From Adiantum capillus-veneris (Eukaryota > Streptophyta > Polypodiopsida > Polypodiales > Pteridaceae): DNA of 64,000 bases. The notes beneath the pieces are model-generated. The model was given only the letters and a program-made list of their open reading frames with translations, had not been told where the DNA came from and did no database searches. The translations under genes and the position numbers were made by a program. The DNA is taken from assembly GCA_014529385.2 (NCBI GenBank), contig CM043963.1:73763912-73827911 (forward strand). Direction: 5' to 3'. Positions 1 to 8,716 of the stretch are shown in pieces (positions within the stretch are counted from its first letter, which is position 1; each line of letters opens with the position of its first letter).

Positions 1-2
1 AA

Positions 3-568
3 TATGTTCGAAGGTGTGATGCTTGTCAACAAGAAAAAATGCCAACACGTGTAGATAGCATGTCCTTAAGACCAATGATGAGGGCTAGAGATTTTGCAAA
101 ATGGGGTATAGATTTTGTTGGGCCAATACAGCCACCTGCTTATAGAACCCAAGCTCAGTATATCATTGTAGCTATGGGCTATTTGACTAACTGGACCGAA
201 GCTAAAGAAACTCAAAAGAATGGTGCCAGAACCACTGCCGCATTCTTATATGAGTATGTATTCACGACATATGGACTGCTAATAGAAATTATCAGTGATT
301 GGGGAACTCATTTCCTAAATGAGGTAATTGAGTATTTGCTTAATGAATTTATGGTCATCCATAACAAATCAGCTCCCTATCACCCATAAGAAAATGGACA
401 AGCAGAGCATACGAATAAAATTCTTAGCTGGCTATTGACTAAAGTGGTTAGTTGAGGAAGGACATATTGGAAAATGACTCTCCATGCTGCTCTATGGGCT
501 TATCGAGTTTCATTCAAAACAGCTTTAAATGCTACACCCTTTAACCTTGTTTATAGTCTTGATGCCAA
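3..568 (+). pseudogene. Integrase of element A (zinc-domain end, catalytic core), broken
   Basis: Frame 3 opens with the last CxxC of the integrase zinc domain (CDAC, about 15-26). The DDE core follows: WGIDFVGP carries the first Asp, ISDWGTHF the second, and NGQAE the Glu. Two in-frame stops break it. One is a TAA at 387-389 where relatives have the Gln of HPQ, a single C-to-T change. The other is a TGA at about 453. The integrase inserts element cDNA into the host chromosome in the nucleus. The order of motifs and the WGID/WAYR signatures are those of plant Ty3/gypsy elements. The C-terminal part lies beyond B, from 19629. Confidence 0.85.
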
Positions 569-701
569 TTTGCTTAATGGTTTGTTATGGTCATCCATAC
601 CAAATCAGCTCCCTATCACCCATAAGCAAACGGACAAGCTGAGCATACGAAAAAAATTCTTAGCTCGCTATTGACTAAAGTGGTTAGTTTAGGAAGGACA
701 T
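335..701 (+). repeat. Tandem duplication of about 234 bp inside the integrase of A
   Basis: The stretch 335-568 is repeated from 569, and the second copy continues after B from 19628 to about 19733. The copies share the NKSAPYHP-coding segment, the TAA-containing CCCATAA, and the AGTGGTTAGTT block. They differ by scattered substitutions and a 2-bp insertion. The duplication arose before B inserted, because B's target-site duplication lies inside copy 2. Confidence 0.85.
697..701. repeat. Left target-site duplication of element B (GACAT)
   Basis: GACAT immediately precedes the first TG of B's 5' LTR. The same five bases follow its 3' LTR at 19628-19632. Confidence 0.95.
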
Positions 702-910
702 TGTTGAGCCAGCAGAGGATCACACCCACATTTTTGCTCACACTCATCATTTTGTAACCATTGATTGTAATAAATGTCTTTTCGACATTGATTTTGATTT
801 GAGCCATTCATTAAGTAACGGGACTCAATTGAGTTTCCAGCTTGTAATCCCGAAGTAATTTCACTTGCTGATGTAATTAGTTAGAGATGTTCTCACCTCC
901 AAGGCTGAGG

Positions 911-918
911 TATATAAG
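911..918 (+). promoter_or_regulatory. TATA box of the B 5' LTR
   Basis: TATATAAG is followed by GCCAAAGTTTTTGTAA. The A LTR has the same block (TATAAAAGCC at 32271) at a similar distance, about 210-220 bp, from its start. The conserved context supports a real core promoter, with transcription starting about 30 bp downstream. Confidence 0.75.
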
Positions 919-1130
919 CCAAAGTTTTTGTAACCTAAGGAGATTCAGATTATTAATCAAAGGGAGTTTTTGAGCGTCGTGACTGTGTCTGAGAGAGAGT
1001 GTGTGAGAGAGAGAGTCTTATCTACTTGCTACGCGAGCTACGGAGCCGCCATTGGAGAAGCGACACCGCCATTGTGTTAGCAACGGCGAGAGCTACGCAC
1101 AGATACCAAGAGTGCGCGCTATCGGCTTCT

Positions 1131-1143
1131 ATGTGTGGTAAGT
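1131..1143 (+). other. Start codon and splice-donor-like site in the B LTR leader
   Basis: ATGTGTG is followed by GTAAGT, with the intron start at 1138. This is a strong donor consensus after ATG-TGT-G, leaving phase 1. Joined to the ORF2 acceptor at 15349 it would read ATG TGT GGA TCC ATG in frame with ORF2. That would be a retrovirus-like subgenomic splice. I found no acceptor before ORF1 that keeps frame. The site repeats in the 3' LTR at about 19117. Confidence 0.45.
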
Positions 1144-1646
1144 TCCTACGAGCTTCGGTGTGAGTTTTCTTCCAACTCGTGTGTCGGAATGGAGCGTGCA
1201 GCATATCTATAGAACCACAACGAGTAGAGCTACACATTGGTACCATCGGGGTCAAGTTTCGATCACCTGTATTTTTCGGCCTGTCTTCATATGCGTTTAC
1301 CGCACGGAGTGGTTATAGGTTGATTTTGCAGTTCAAGTCTTTAGGGTGTTGTTCTTACTTAGTGAATAGACTTCCCCTTGAGTTTGAGATCGATTCAATG
1401 ATCCTAGATCCTGTTTCGTATAGCATTCGTTCGTAGTACGGATTTCAGTCACTTGCGTATTTTAGAACTTAGATTTGATTTCCTTAGTAGTGATTATCTT
1501 TAGAAGGTCGAGTAGGTGATTTGACACCCACCTAGTTGTTTCCATGCGCCTGCGGGTCAAGCTCCGTCCTCGTCTGACAAATTCTGTTGTTGGTTGAGTT
1601 CTCGCTATTTAGCTTCCGCTAAAAGCGGCGTAACCGCCTTAACATT

Positions 1647-1664
1647 TGGCGCCGCTGTCGAGGA
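1647..1664 (+). other. Primer-binding site of B (tRNA-Asp-like, degenerate)
   Basis: TGGCGCCGCTGTCGAGGA lies two bases after the LTR. It matches the complement of the plant tRNA-Asp 3' end (TGGCGCCGTTGCCGGGGA) at 15 of 18 positions. It primes minus-strand cDNA synthesis. Confidence 0.85.
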
Positions 1665-3067
1665 CGAGAGCCCTAAGTAGGTGACCTTAGACTAATCCTA
1701 CGAGGTGAGTCGTATAAACTACTTTGTATACTTTAGTTAGAAAAGATCTAGGAGTGGTGGACTCCGAAGATCTCGAGAGATACTAGGAAGTGGGGTATTC
1801 CTGGGTCTTCCGTGTTGACAGTATTTTTAGTTTAGCTTAGATTTGTTTGTTGTTTTGTTGGTGTTGAGTAGTTGTTGATAGAAGAAGAATTTTCTAGTCC
1901 GTGAGTGGCAGTGGATCTCTTTAAAATCACAATTACCAAACCCATTTTATGATTAGGAATAGCTTAGGTAGGACTTCATTTGATCCTGATCTAGAGCTAG
2001 TAATCATTGGAGTATTTGCTTGATATGGTTGATTGCATGTTAGATCACTAAACCGTCGAGTTAGTAGTGAAACTTGCAATAAACAAAAGTCAGAGAAATT
2101 TTCTGTGTATCTGGGAGTTGCTGAGCACTAGAGAAAGCTTTAGGAAGGATTCTGTGCCAAAAAACTGGAAATCTGCAACTTTAGACATCATACGCGTATG
2201 ATGTCTAAATGACCAAACAGAGACCAAAACATAAATTTTGACTTTACCAGAGTGTTCAAAAGGGGGGTTATACCCTAATTCCACCTTAAAACAAGAGCAT
2301 TAACACTCAAAGAAACCCAAAAAGACAAGTCGGAGTCCAAGAAACGCAAAGAATAGGAAATTTTGGATTCAGATCTTGTTTTTACATTCAAACCTGACAA
2401 AAACACTTGAAAATCAATTATAAACATTGGAGAAGGCTTAAAACCAAGAATAGTCAAAATCTGGGACAAAAGACATCATACGCGTATAATGTCTTTTAGC
2501 ACATCCACTGCTTATTTTTGATATCTGACCTGACAAGATTGTTACAAACACTGTAGAAAGCATAAATATCAAGTCTTGACCCAAATTGATGAAAAAGACA
2601 TCATACGCGTATGATGTCTTTGACCTAATTTTGGACATATTTTGATACTTTGCCAACACAGATCCATTGTAATAGCTGTCTAGAGGTTATATTTCAAGTT
2701 TCATCCCATTTGGATCACAATTGACCCAAAACAAGTCAAAAGCAAAAAATTGCCAAGAAAAGCCTTATTAGCCATAACTTGCTCAAACAGAGTTCAAACT
2801 GAATTTTGTGAGTGGACAGAGCATAAGGGGGCTACCGAGAGTGAGCATAACCAAAATAGTCCAAATCTGTGAAAATAGACATCATACGCGTATAATGTCT
2901 TTTTCAGCATAAGTGCAACAAAATTCTCACTTGATGAAACAGAAGTTGTCCAACTGACAAGATTAAACAATTGACCGAGTATCAGTCAGTTTGGATCAAT
3001 TCTGACCACAAAAACTTGGGAAAACAAATTGCCGAGACGGAAAAGTCAAAGTCCTTTAAGGGAATTG
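1665..3067 (+). other. Untranslated leader of element B
   Basis: The leader has no supported coding region on either strand. Its middle holds the four-copy palindrome array. Phrases such as TTTGGATCA followed by TTGACC/CTGACC recur near 2709 and 2991 and again near 14998. This suggests the roughly 285-bp spacers are very old, diverged tandem copies in which only the palindrome stayed recognisable. Confidence 0.6.
2183..2900. repeat. Palindrome array I of B (leader): four copies of a 24-bp CGCG-centred palindrome
   Basis: The arm AGACATCATACG is followed by its exact reverse complement. Copies lie at 2183-2206 (perfect, extending to 30 bp with TTT/AAA at 2180-2209), 2471-2494 (one mismatch, TAATG), 2596-2619 (perfect) and 2877-2900 (the same mismatch). 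Start-to-start steps are 288, 125 and 281 bp. The centre contains the MluI-type hexamer ACGCGT. The flanks are mostly A before and T after. Copies are conserved although the DNA between them is not obviously alike. Confidence 0.95.
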
Positions 3068-3838
3068 ATGAATTTGAGATCGGGTAGGAATCTCCAGAAT
3101 AACCAACCAAAACAAGGGGAACAAGCAAGTGTCATATCAACCGAGGGAAGTGTAAACCAAAGTTGGGTGCAACCATTAGAGCCGATCTTTGAAGGAAGTG
3201 TTTCTGATACTTCTTCGGAGAGATCTTACGAGATTTTCACCGAACACATGGAACACTTGAACCTGAACAACAGAGAAAATATGGCAGCAGGATCATCAAA
3301 CCCTTCCGCCACAATGAAGCTATTGTTCATAAAATATCAGTACGACAATGAGCAAGGTGCCAAGATCTACAAAGATGGAATGGACCGCTATTGTGTAAAG
3401 ATAGAAGAGAGACCTAGTGCGTTCAAGGACTTAGTGCCTGTGAGCTATAGCGGAGATAGATATCTAGATGACGAGGGTACCATGTACTTGGTAGTCCTAA
3501 ACCCTAACATTGTGGACAAGTGGGGATTGATGGGCACCAAAGCCAAAGTAGATGAAGAACTCGAGGAGAAAGCACCAATAATGAACTTCCCTGATGCGAG
3601 GTTAAGAAGAGAGAATGAAACTACAAGGATCAACACTGATAACATCTATGTGGGGCTATACAAATATAATAATGGGGAGCAAGATCTCTATTATAGATGT
3701 GAAGAACCCTACACCGGAGAGTTGACAGACCAAAAAAGACTTTATGTCTTTACCTACACAGAGGGATCGGAAGTGAAAATTGCTGCTTACGACAAGTATG
3801 GGAGGCAATACTTAACAATCAACAAGAAAGAATTATAA
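3068..3838 (+). CDS. ORF1 of element B, upstream of gag, function unknown
   Basis: This frame opens at about 3029. The first in-frame ATG is 3068, giving about 256 residues; starts further upstream would need TTG or splicing. The N-terminal 80 residues are polar and Ser/Asn/Glu-rich. The remainder is a compact-looking mixed domain rich in Tyr, Asp and Lys, with no zinc knuckle, signal peptide or membrane segment. I do not recognise a family. It shares its frame with gag and is parted from it only by stops at 3836 and 3848, so it could be the N-terminus of a once-continuous gag. An extra ORF before gag is known in Ogre/Tat-type elements, but homology is not shown here. Confidence 0.6.
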   Translation: MNLRSGRNLQNNQPKQGEQASVISTEGSVNQSWVQPLEPIFEGSVSDTSSERSYEIFTEHMEHLNLNNRENMAAGSSNPSATMKLLFIKYQYDNEQGAKIYKDGMDRYCVKIEERPSAFKDLVPVSYSGDRYLDDEGTMYLVVLNPNIVDKWGLMGTKAKVDEELEEKAPIMNFPDARLRRENETTRINTDNIYVGLYKYNNGEQDLYYRCEEPYTGELTDQKRLYVFTYTEGSEVKIAAYDKYGRQYLTINKKEL

Positions 3839-3916
3839 GGATATACATAATTTGGGGGACCACTACATCAGTATTATGTTACTTCTAGCTCACAAAGACT
3901 AGCACCAACAAATGGA

Positions 3917-5758
3917 GTGCAAAACCCAATGACGACAGGAGGACAAAGAACTCAGGCTGCTGACTCTTTCAGTCAACCTCAGTACTCGAAGCCCGGACCA
4001 ATGGGATCATTACATTCCAGAGAGTCAATGGATACGAATCGAGGTAGTGCAGTTCCAATCCCCACGTATACCACTCCAGGTCCAAGGTTCGAAGCGGAAC
4101 CATCACAATTACCTCCTAGTAGTAGATTCAGAGCAGGGGAACCGACAAGAATAACCCATGAAGTCCATGATGCTAGAGAAATCTTTAGCCGGGACACAGG
4201 AGCAATGAGATTGGTAGCAGACCCGAGACGTATGAGACCATCTCAAGTAGCCAAGTGTATGCCAAAGAAGTATGGTGGTTCAGGAGATCCGTATGCACAT
4301 GTGTCACTCTTTAAGCAAGTCTTAAGAGCTGAGCAGATAATCGATTTCCATACACAATACGAGGGATTTGGTCTTACTCTAGAAGGTACGGCATTGACAT
4401 GGTTTCAACCACTGAACATAGGGGGATTCCATGACATTGACCATTTGCTAAGAGAGTTTGCTGAGGAATTCTCAAAACGAGGGATTAAGCACAATACGGT
4501 CTCACAAATATATGCTTTTAAACAGAGAGAACACGAAAAAGTGAAGGAAGCTTCACTTCGCTTCAAACAATACATTGAGAGATGTCTAGTACGTGAACGA
4601 CCACAAGATGACAGACTATCTGTTCTCTTTATTGAAGGATTGAGAAACGACACTCTCAAGAAGGACTTGCACTTGAAAGCTTGTACAAGTTTCGAGCAAG
4701 TAACGAGAGAAGCATTGTACTTAGTGGATAACTGTACGGTTTATGGAGAGGTGTCAGCGGATACAGATTTTGCATCCAGTAGCTCTTCCTCCATAGTGAG
4801 TGAGACTACCACTAAAAAGAATGTTCAAACAACAACCATGCCAAATGTAGAGCAAATGATAGAAGATGCTCTAAAAAGGATGGCACCATACCAAAAACCA
4901 TTGCCAAAAACACTGAAATGGTGTGCTATTGAACAAAAATGGACAAACCATCCAACAGAGGAGTGCTATTACAACAAAGGGTATGTAAGGGAGCGTCAGT
5001 ATGCACCTCCTGCTCAATTAGCACCACCTCAGATACATCCAGTACCTCGATACCCAACGGGAAATGTACCAGGACCTATGGGGATAGAAAGACCGCAACC
5101 GGTATTGGGACAACAACCACCTTTACCAGGAGCAAGACCAGTGGGCATTAGATATGCACCAACCTTAGAGAATCAGGAAGAACAAGCCTTAGTGCCTGTT
5201 CAGGCCTATTATGAAGAATCTGGTGCACACATGTCTCCAACTGTGTATTACCCACCAGAAGAACCCAAACAACCAGAACCATGGGGCATGATTGGGAATG
5301 TTGGAATACCAACAGTTATAAGTGCTTCTGATGAAGAGAGATACAATTTGGATGCTAGAACATTGATGTTCATAGCTCATGGAGGGTTAACAGGACAAAG
5401 ACCATCCTATCCACAAAGGACGAATCAAATGGGACCAAGACCAGCACTAGGACCCTGTTACAAGTGTGGAGATGACCATCTGATGAATGTTTGTCCACAT
5501 ACGGAAATCATTAGAATTAACGCTTATTGCACTGAGTGTGGGGTTACTCACTTCATTGAGGATTGTTCAAAGAATCCAAACAAAGTTCAAAAGACGACAT
5601 TGAATATGCTAGAAACTATTCCTACCAGCAGTGGGTCTGAAAATGAAACTTTGATACCAACCCAAGTTGTTACTAGAGCTCAAGCTAAGAAAACCACTAG
5701 AGAACCTGAGAAGGGAAAGTTAGCGACTGAAGTGGTTAGTCAAGGACCGCGGAGTTAG
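3917..5758 (+). CDS. gag: Gag of element B (capsid region and two zinc knuckles)
   Basis: The protein has 613 residues; the frame is open from 3851 and the first ATG is at 3917. Residues about 110-275 fit the retrotransposon gag capsid domain (KYGGSGDPYAHVSLF, WFQPL, RFKQYIER, FIEGLRND). A Pro/Gln-rich stretch follows. Two CxxCxxxHxxxxC knuckles lie at about 5456-5495 (CYKCGDDHLMNVC) and 5529-5567 (CTECGVTHFIEDC). They have three residues before the His instead of the usual four. Gag packages element RNA in cytoplasmic particles. Translation ends at a TAG after GPRS, and the same frame stays open beyond it. The element C relative has no stop at that site, so read-through or a recent mutation is possible. 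Confidence 0.9.
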   Translation: MQNPMTTGGQRTQAADSFSQPQYSKPGPMGSLHSRESMDTNRGSAVPIPTYTTPGPRFEAEPSQLPPSSRFRAGEPTRITHEVHDAREIFSRDTGAMRLVADPRRMRPSQVAKCMPKKYGGSGDPYAHVSLFKQVLRAEQIIDFHTQYEGFGLTLEGTALTWFQPLNIGGFHDIDHLLREFAEEFSKRGIKHNTVSQIYAFKQREHEKVKEASLRFKQYIERCLVRERPQDDRLSVLFIEGLRNDTLKKDLHLKACTSFEQVTREALYLVDNCTVYGEVSADTDFASSSSSSIVSETTTKKNVQTTTMPNVEQMIEDALKRMAPYQKPLPKTLKWCAIEQKWTNHPTEECYYNKGYVRERQYAPPAQLAPPQIHPVPRYPTGNVPGPMGIERPQPVLGQQPPLPGARPVGIRYAPTLENQEEQALVPVQAYYEESGAHMSPTVYYPPEEPKQPEPWGMIGNVGIPTVISASDEERYNLDARTLMFIAHGGLTGQRPSYPQRTNQMGPRPALGPCYKCGDDHLMNVCPHTEIIRINAYCTECGVTHFIEDCSKNPNKVQKTTLNMLETIPTSSGSENETLIPTQVVTRAQAKKTTREPEKGKLATEVVSQGPRS

Positions 5759-5788
5759 AAAAACACGTGGAAAGCTAGAAAAGCACGC

Positions 5789-6343
5789 ATGAAGTTGAGA
5801 AAAGAACGTGAAGACGCTATTCTAGCTGAGGAACTAAAGCGAACTAAAGATAGATTAGAAAAACTTGAGAGTCAAAATGGGAAACGAGAGATGAGCCCGG
5901 AAAGAACGAAACAAAAGAGTATCAAAGAAACAACGAGCTTAAGCTCAGGGGGATCAGTGCTAGTTGACAAAGTACACGAACCATTGGACGCACTGATGAG
6001 AGCTTACGAAGCTAGGTTAAAGAACAACCAAACACAAGAACAGAGGTGGATGACATACCCAAACGCGGAATTGGAAAAGCAGAGACTTGAAATGTGTCAG
6101 AGAATGATCGAGACTGCACAAGCCTTATTAGAACCACCAAGAGAAACAATGAATTGTGGAACGGAAAACCCAATTCAGCAAGAGACTATCATTTCACGGG
6201 TAGCTGAAAAGACTCCCAGTGCACAAAAGCCTGAAAATACACACAAGGATGACCGCATAGTATTGAACACAACCGATCAGGAGATAGAGAGTTTTCATCC
6301 AGTCATACAGAGGTCTCAGGAATCCTCCCATAGTGGAATTTGA
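5789..6343 (+). CDS. Gag-protease linker region of element B
   Basis: This 184-residue continuation lies in the gag frame beyond the TAG at 5756-5758. It starts with a charged, helical segment (MKLRKEREDAILAEELKRTK) likely to form a coiled coil. A conserved block GGSVLVDKV-EPLDA and RW-TYP follows. It is also found in element C at about 36722-36840, so it is a genuine domain of this lineage. Its role is unknown. The frame closes at TGA 6341. The matching frame then shifts to +3, where PPIVEFEAG continues, so the original polyprotein was probably continuous into the protease. Confidence 0.6.
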   Translation: MKLRKEREDAILAEELKRTKDRLEKLESQNGKREMSPERTKQKSIKETTSLSSGGSVLVDKVHEPLDALMRAYEARLKNNQTQEQRWMTYPNAELEKQRLEMCQRMIETAQALLEPPRETMNCGTENPIQQETIISRVAEKTPSAQKPENTHKDDRIVLNTTDQEIESFHPVIQRSQESSHSGI

Positions 6344-6407
6344 GGCAGGATCTCAAGTGGACTTGGATCTGCAATCTTACTAGGGAGATGGGGGCTCTGT
6401 TAGAACA

Positions 6408-8165
6408 ATGGAGAGCAAACCTCATTCACTGAATACCTTACCTTCATACTTAGGAGAGTATGAAGCAAAATCCGAGATTAGAGCACTTCCCTCACGAAGA
6501 ATCTCATCAGAAAAAGTCATGGACTCGCAAGGATTGATAGAGATCTTGTCAACACCAGTGACATGCACTATCACTCTAGTTGAGCTTTTGAGGCTAAGAC
6601 CACATATGTGGACCACTGTAGGAAAATGCTTGGAGAAATTTGGGATAAAAGACCCAACATCGAGACTGCAAGAGGGTATACAAGAGCTGAGCAAACCACA
6701 AAAGAACGCTAAACCTGTACCCTTAAACAAGGTCGGAGAGTATTGCGAAGGTGAAGAGGGGAATACAACCTTACCAGTTGAATTCCAAGGCGTGAACACG
6801 ATGGCAATACTAGACAGCGGAGCTGGGGTAGCCATTGCTACAAAAGCAATCTGGAAAAAATGGGGGAAACCGGCAATAAGGAAGACTAGGTTGAAACTCC
6901 AATTAGCAGATGGACACATGGAGAAACCTATGGGGTTATTAAAGAAAGTCGTAGTGACTTCTTGCGGCATTGAATACGAACATACTTTTGCTATTGTCGA
7001 TTTTGGCAAGGAGAATAACTATGATATCATATTGGGAAGACCATTCATGAGACATTTGAAAATGGTCCAAGATTGGGGCTACGATCACATATACCTGAGA
7101 AATATGGAAACCACTACACGTGTGAACCTGAGAGACCATAGCTACAAAGATGTGAACCGAACACCAGTAGAGGAGTTTGATTCAGCTACTTTGGCGGGAT
7201 CCGAATTTCCGGCTTGGTTAGGTAAGCCCAAGGAGTTATGGATGTGTGGAGCCTCGAAATGTGGAAGTCTGAGGCGAGAAGAATGTGTTTTAGAAAGGGG
7301 TTTCGAAGACGAAGCTTATATAGGAGAACCCTTTCCAGAGGACACGCTTGAACCATTAGAATGGACACACATTCTAGCAACCCTAGATGTTTGTGCAATT
7401 CCGGATGGTCCCACAACAAAATTTTGCGACAAGGACGGGTACGATGTGGTTCCGTACTTCATGTTGAGAACTGTACTCGAAAAAGAAACTGAAAAGAACG
7501 ATACACTGGAAAAGGAAGATGAAGAAGAGGTGTTTCACGACATTCCCGATCATCCAGAGTGGGGAAATGAAGCAGACAACGAGTCAACGGACAATTCAAG
7601 CGGAAACGAAGAAACTATAACGGATGTCAGATTTTATGATTTTCCAAACCAAACTAAACAACGCCAGAAATGCTATAGAGCAAAGAGAAAAACAAAGGGG
7701 GTTAGAACCAATCCGATGCCTAGAATAAGAGGAAAAAATCAATTCCTAATGCTAGTAAAGGCGGAAGATTGTGTTAAGGACAAGATTTCTAGAAGAATGA
7801 GAGGCAATGATCAAAAGAGCTTACGAAAAGACAAAAGAAGCTCAAGAAATCAAGTTCAAAGAAATGAAACGAAAACTGAAACGAAAAAATCAGAAAAGAA
7901 CAACCGCAACAGAGAACACACGGAGTCCAAGTTAGAATGTAGAAACAAGTACAGAGAGCTCAAGAAAACTCTGAAAGAAGTTTGGACGACAGAATTTGAG
8001 AGTGGAGAGAACGAAAACGCCAAAATCAAGGAAAACATGGATGTTCCCTCTCACTATAGGAAATTCACAATAGAGGATAGGAAGGTGGTATTAACCAACC
8101 TATTCGAGAGAGAAGGGAGAACGAATCTTATGACGGACCGGAGGATGCAAAAAAAGTTGATTTAG
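6408..8165 (+). CDS. Protease 1 and basic spacer of element B
   Basis: The ORF has 585 residues. The aspartic protease of the retropepsin fold lies at about residues 110-230. Its active site is DSGA at 6813-6824 (context AILDSGAGVAIATK), and the flap-to-hinge motif is IILGRPFMRHL (about 7027-7059). The enzyme cleaves the Gag-Pol polyprotein. Downstream are about 150 acidic residues (EKEDEEEVFHDIPD), then a strongly Lys/Arg-rich segment. The block SHYRKFTIEDRKVV precedes RT and is matched in element C (SHYKRYTIQDKKIV). The frame shifts near 8125. From there frame 2 (YDGPEDAKKVDL) leads into RT. Confidence 0.85.
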   Translation: MESKPHSLNTLPSYLGEYEAKSEIRALPSRRISSEKVMDSQGLIEILSTPVTCTITLVELLRLRPHMWTTVGKCLEKFGIKDPTSRLQEGIQELSKPQKNAKPVPLNKVGEYCEGEEGNTTLPVEFQGVNTMAILDSGAGVAIATKAIWKKWGKPAIRKTRLKLQLADGHMEKPMGLLKKVVVTSCGIEYEHTFAIVDFGKENNYDIILGRPFMRHLKMVQDWGYDHIYLRNMETTTRVNLRDHSYKDVNRTPVEEFDSATLAGSEFPAWLGKPKELWMCGASKCGSLRREECVLERGFEDEAYIGEPFPEDTLEPLEWTHILATLDVCAIPDGPTTKFCDKDGYDVVPYFMLRTVLEKETEKNDTLEKEDEEEVFHDIPDHPEWGNEADNESTDNSSGNEETITDVRFYDFPNQTKQRQKCYRAKRKTKGVRTNPMPRIRGKNQFLMLVKAEDCVKDKISRRMRGNDQKSLRKDKRSSRNQVQRNETKTETKKSEKNNRNREHTESKLECRNKYRELKKTLKEVWTTEFESGENENAKIKENMDVPSHYRKFTIEDRKVVLTNLFEREGRTNLMTDRRMQKKLI

Positions 8166-8716
8166 CAGCTCCAGGTGAGACACCTAGACCGGTGTACATA
8201 GCCACAGATTTATCTCCACGCGAGGAAGAGAGACTTTTGAGTCTTCTCAGAGAGTATAGGGATGTGTTTGCATGGTCTTATAAGGACTTAAAGGGAGTTG
8301 ACCCATCGATATGCCAACACACAATCCCACTGAAACAAGACGCAAAGCCTAGCAAACAGAGACCATACACATATAATGATACATTTGCTAAGCGAATCAA
8401 AGAAGAGATAGATAAGCTAATGGAAGCTGAATTCATATACGAGATTGAACACACCGATTGGGTATCTCCGATTGTGGTAGTACCCAAGAAGAACGGAAAA
8501 CTCTGAGTGTGTGTCAACTTAAAGAAAGTGAATGCTGCAACAATCAGGGACAATTATCCCCTGCCGATAACTGATCATGTTCTAGAGCGTGTATCAGGGA
8601 AAACATCATAATCTTTTCTTGATGGTTTTTCAGGATATAACCAGCTAGCCATAGCACTGGAAGATCAACATAAAACAGCTTTTGCAACGGAGTGGGGAAT
8701 TTATGCTTATCGGGTT
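8166..8716 (+). pseudogene. Reverse transcriptase N-terminal half of element B, with two stops
   Basis: Frame 2 carries RT fingers: SPREEERLLSLLREYRDVFAW, then IYEIEHTDWVSPIVVVPKKN, then YPLPI and SFLDGFSGYNQ. Two in-frame stops interrupt it: TGA at 8504-8506, where relatives have Gln or Arg before VCVNL (CGA to TGA would explain it), and TAA at 8609-8611 just before SFLDG. The first catalytic Asp (FLDGFSG) is present. Element C has an open version of the same stretch at 50627-51277. Apart from the two stops the frame runs straight into the next ORF. Confidence 0.85.

Larger units (their letters stand above)
702..1644 (+). repeat. 5' LTR of element B
   Basis: It starts TGTTGAGCC and ends CCTTAACA, directly before the primer site. 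It carries a TATA box at 911-918, a GA-rich run near 985-1016, and a splice-donor-like site at 1138. A degenerate copy of the element's palindrome lies at about 1288-1299 (TCATATGCGTTT). The same arrangement is seen in the 3' LTR. Confidence 0.95.

Noticed and set aside
6422-7009. 195-residue minus-strand ORF over protease 1 of B
   Set aside because: It is the shadow of the well-supported plus-strand protease frame, and its translation shows no domain.
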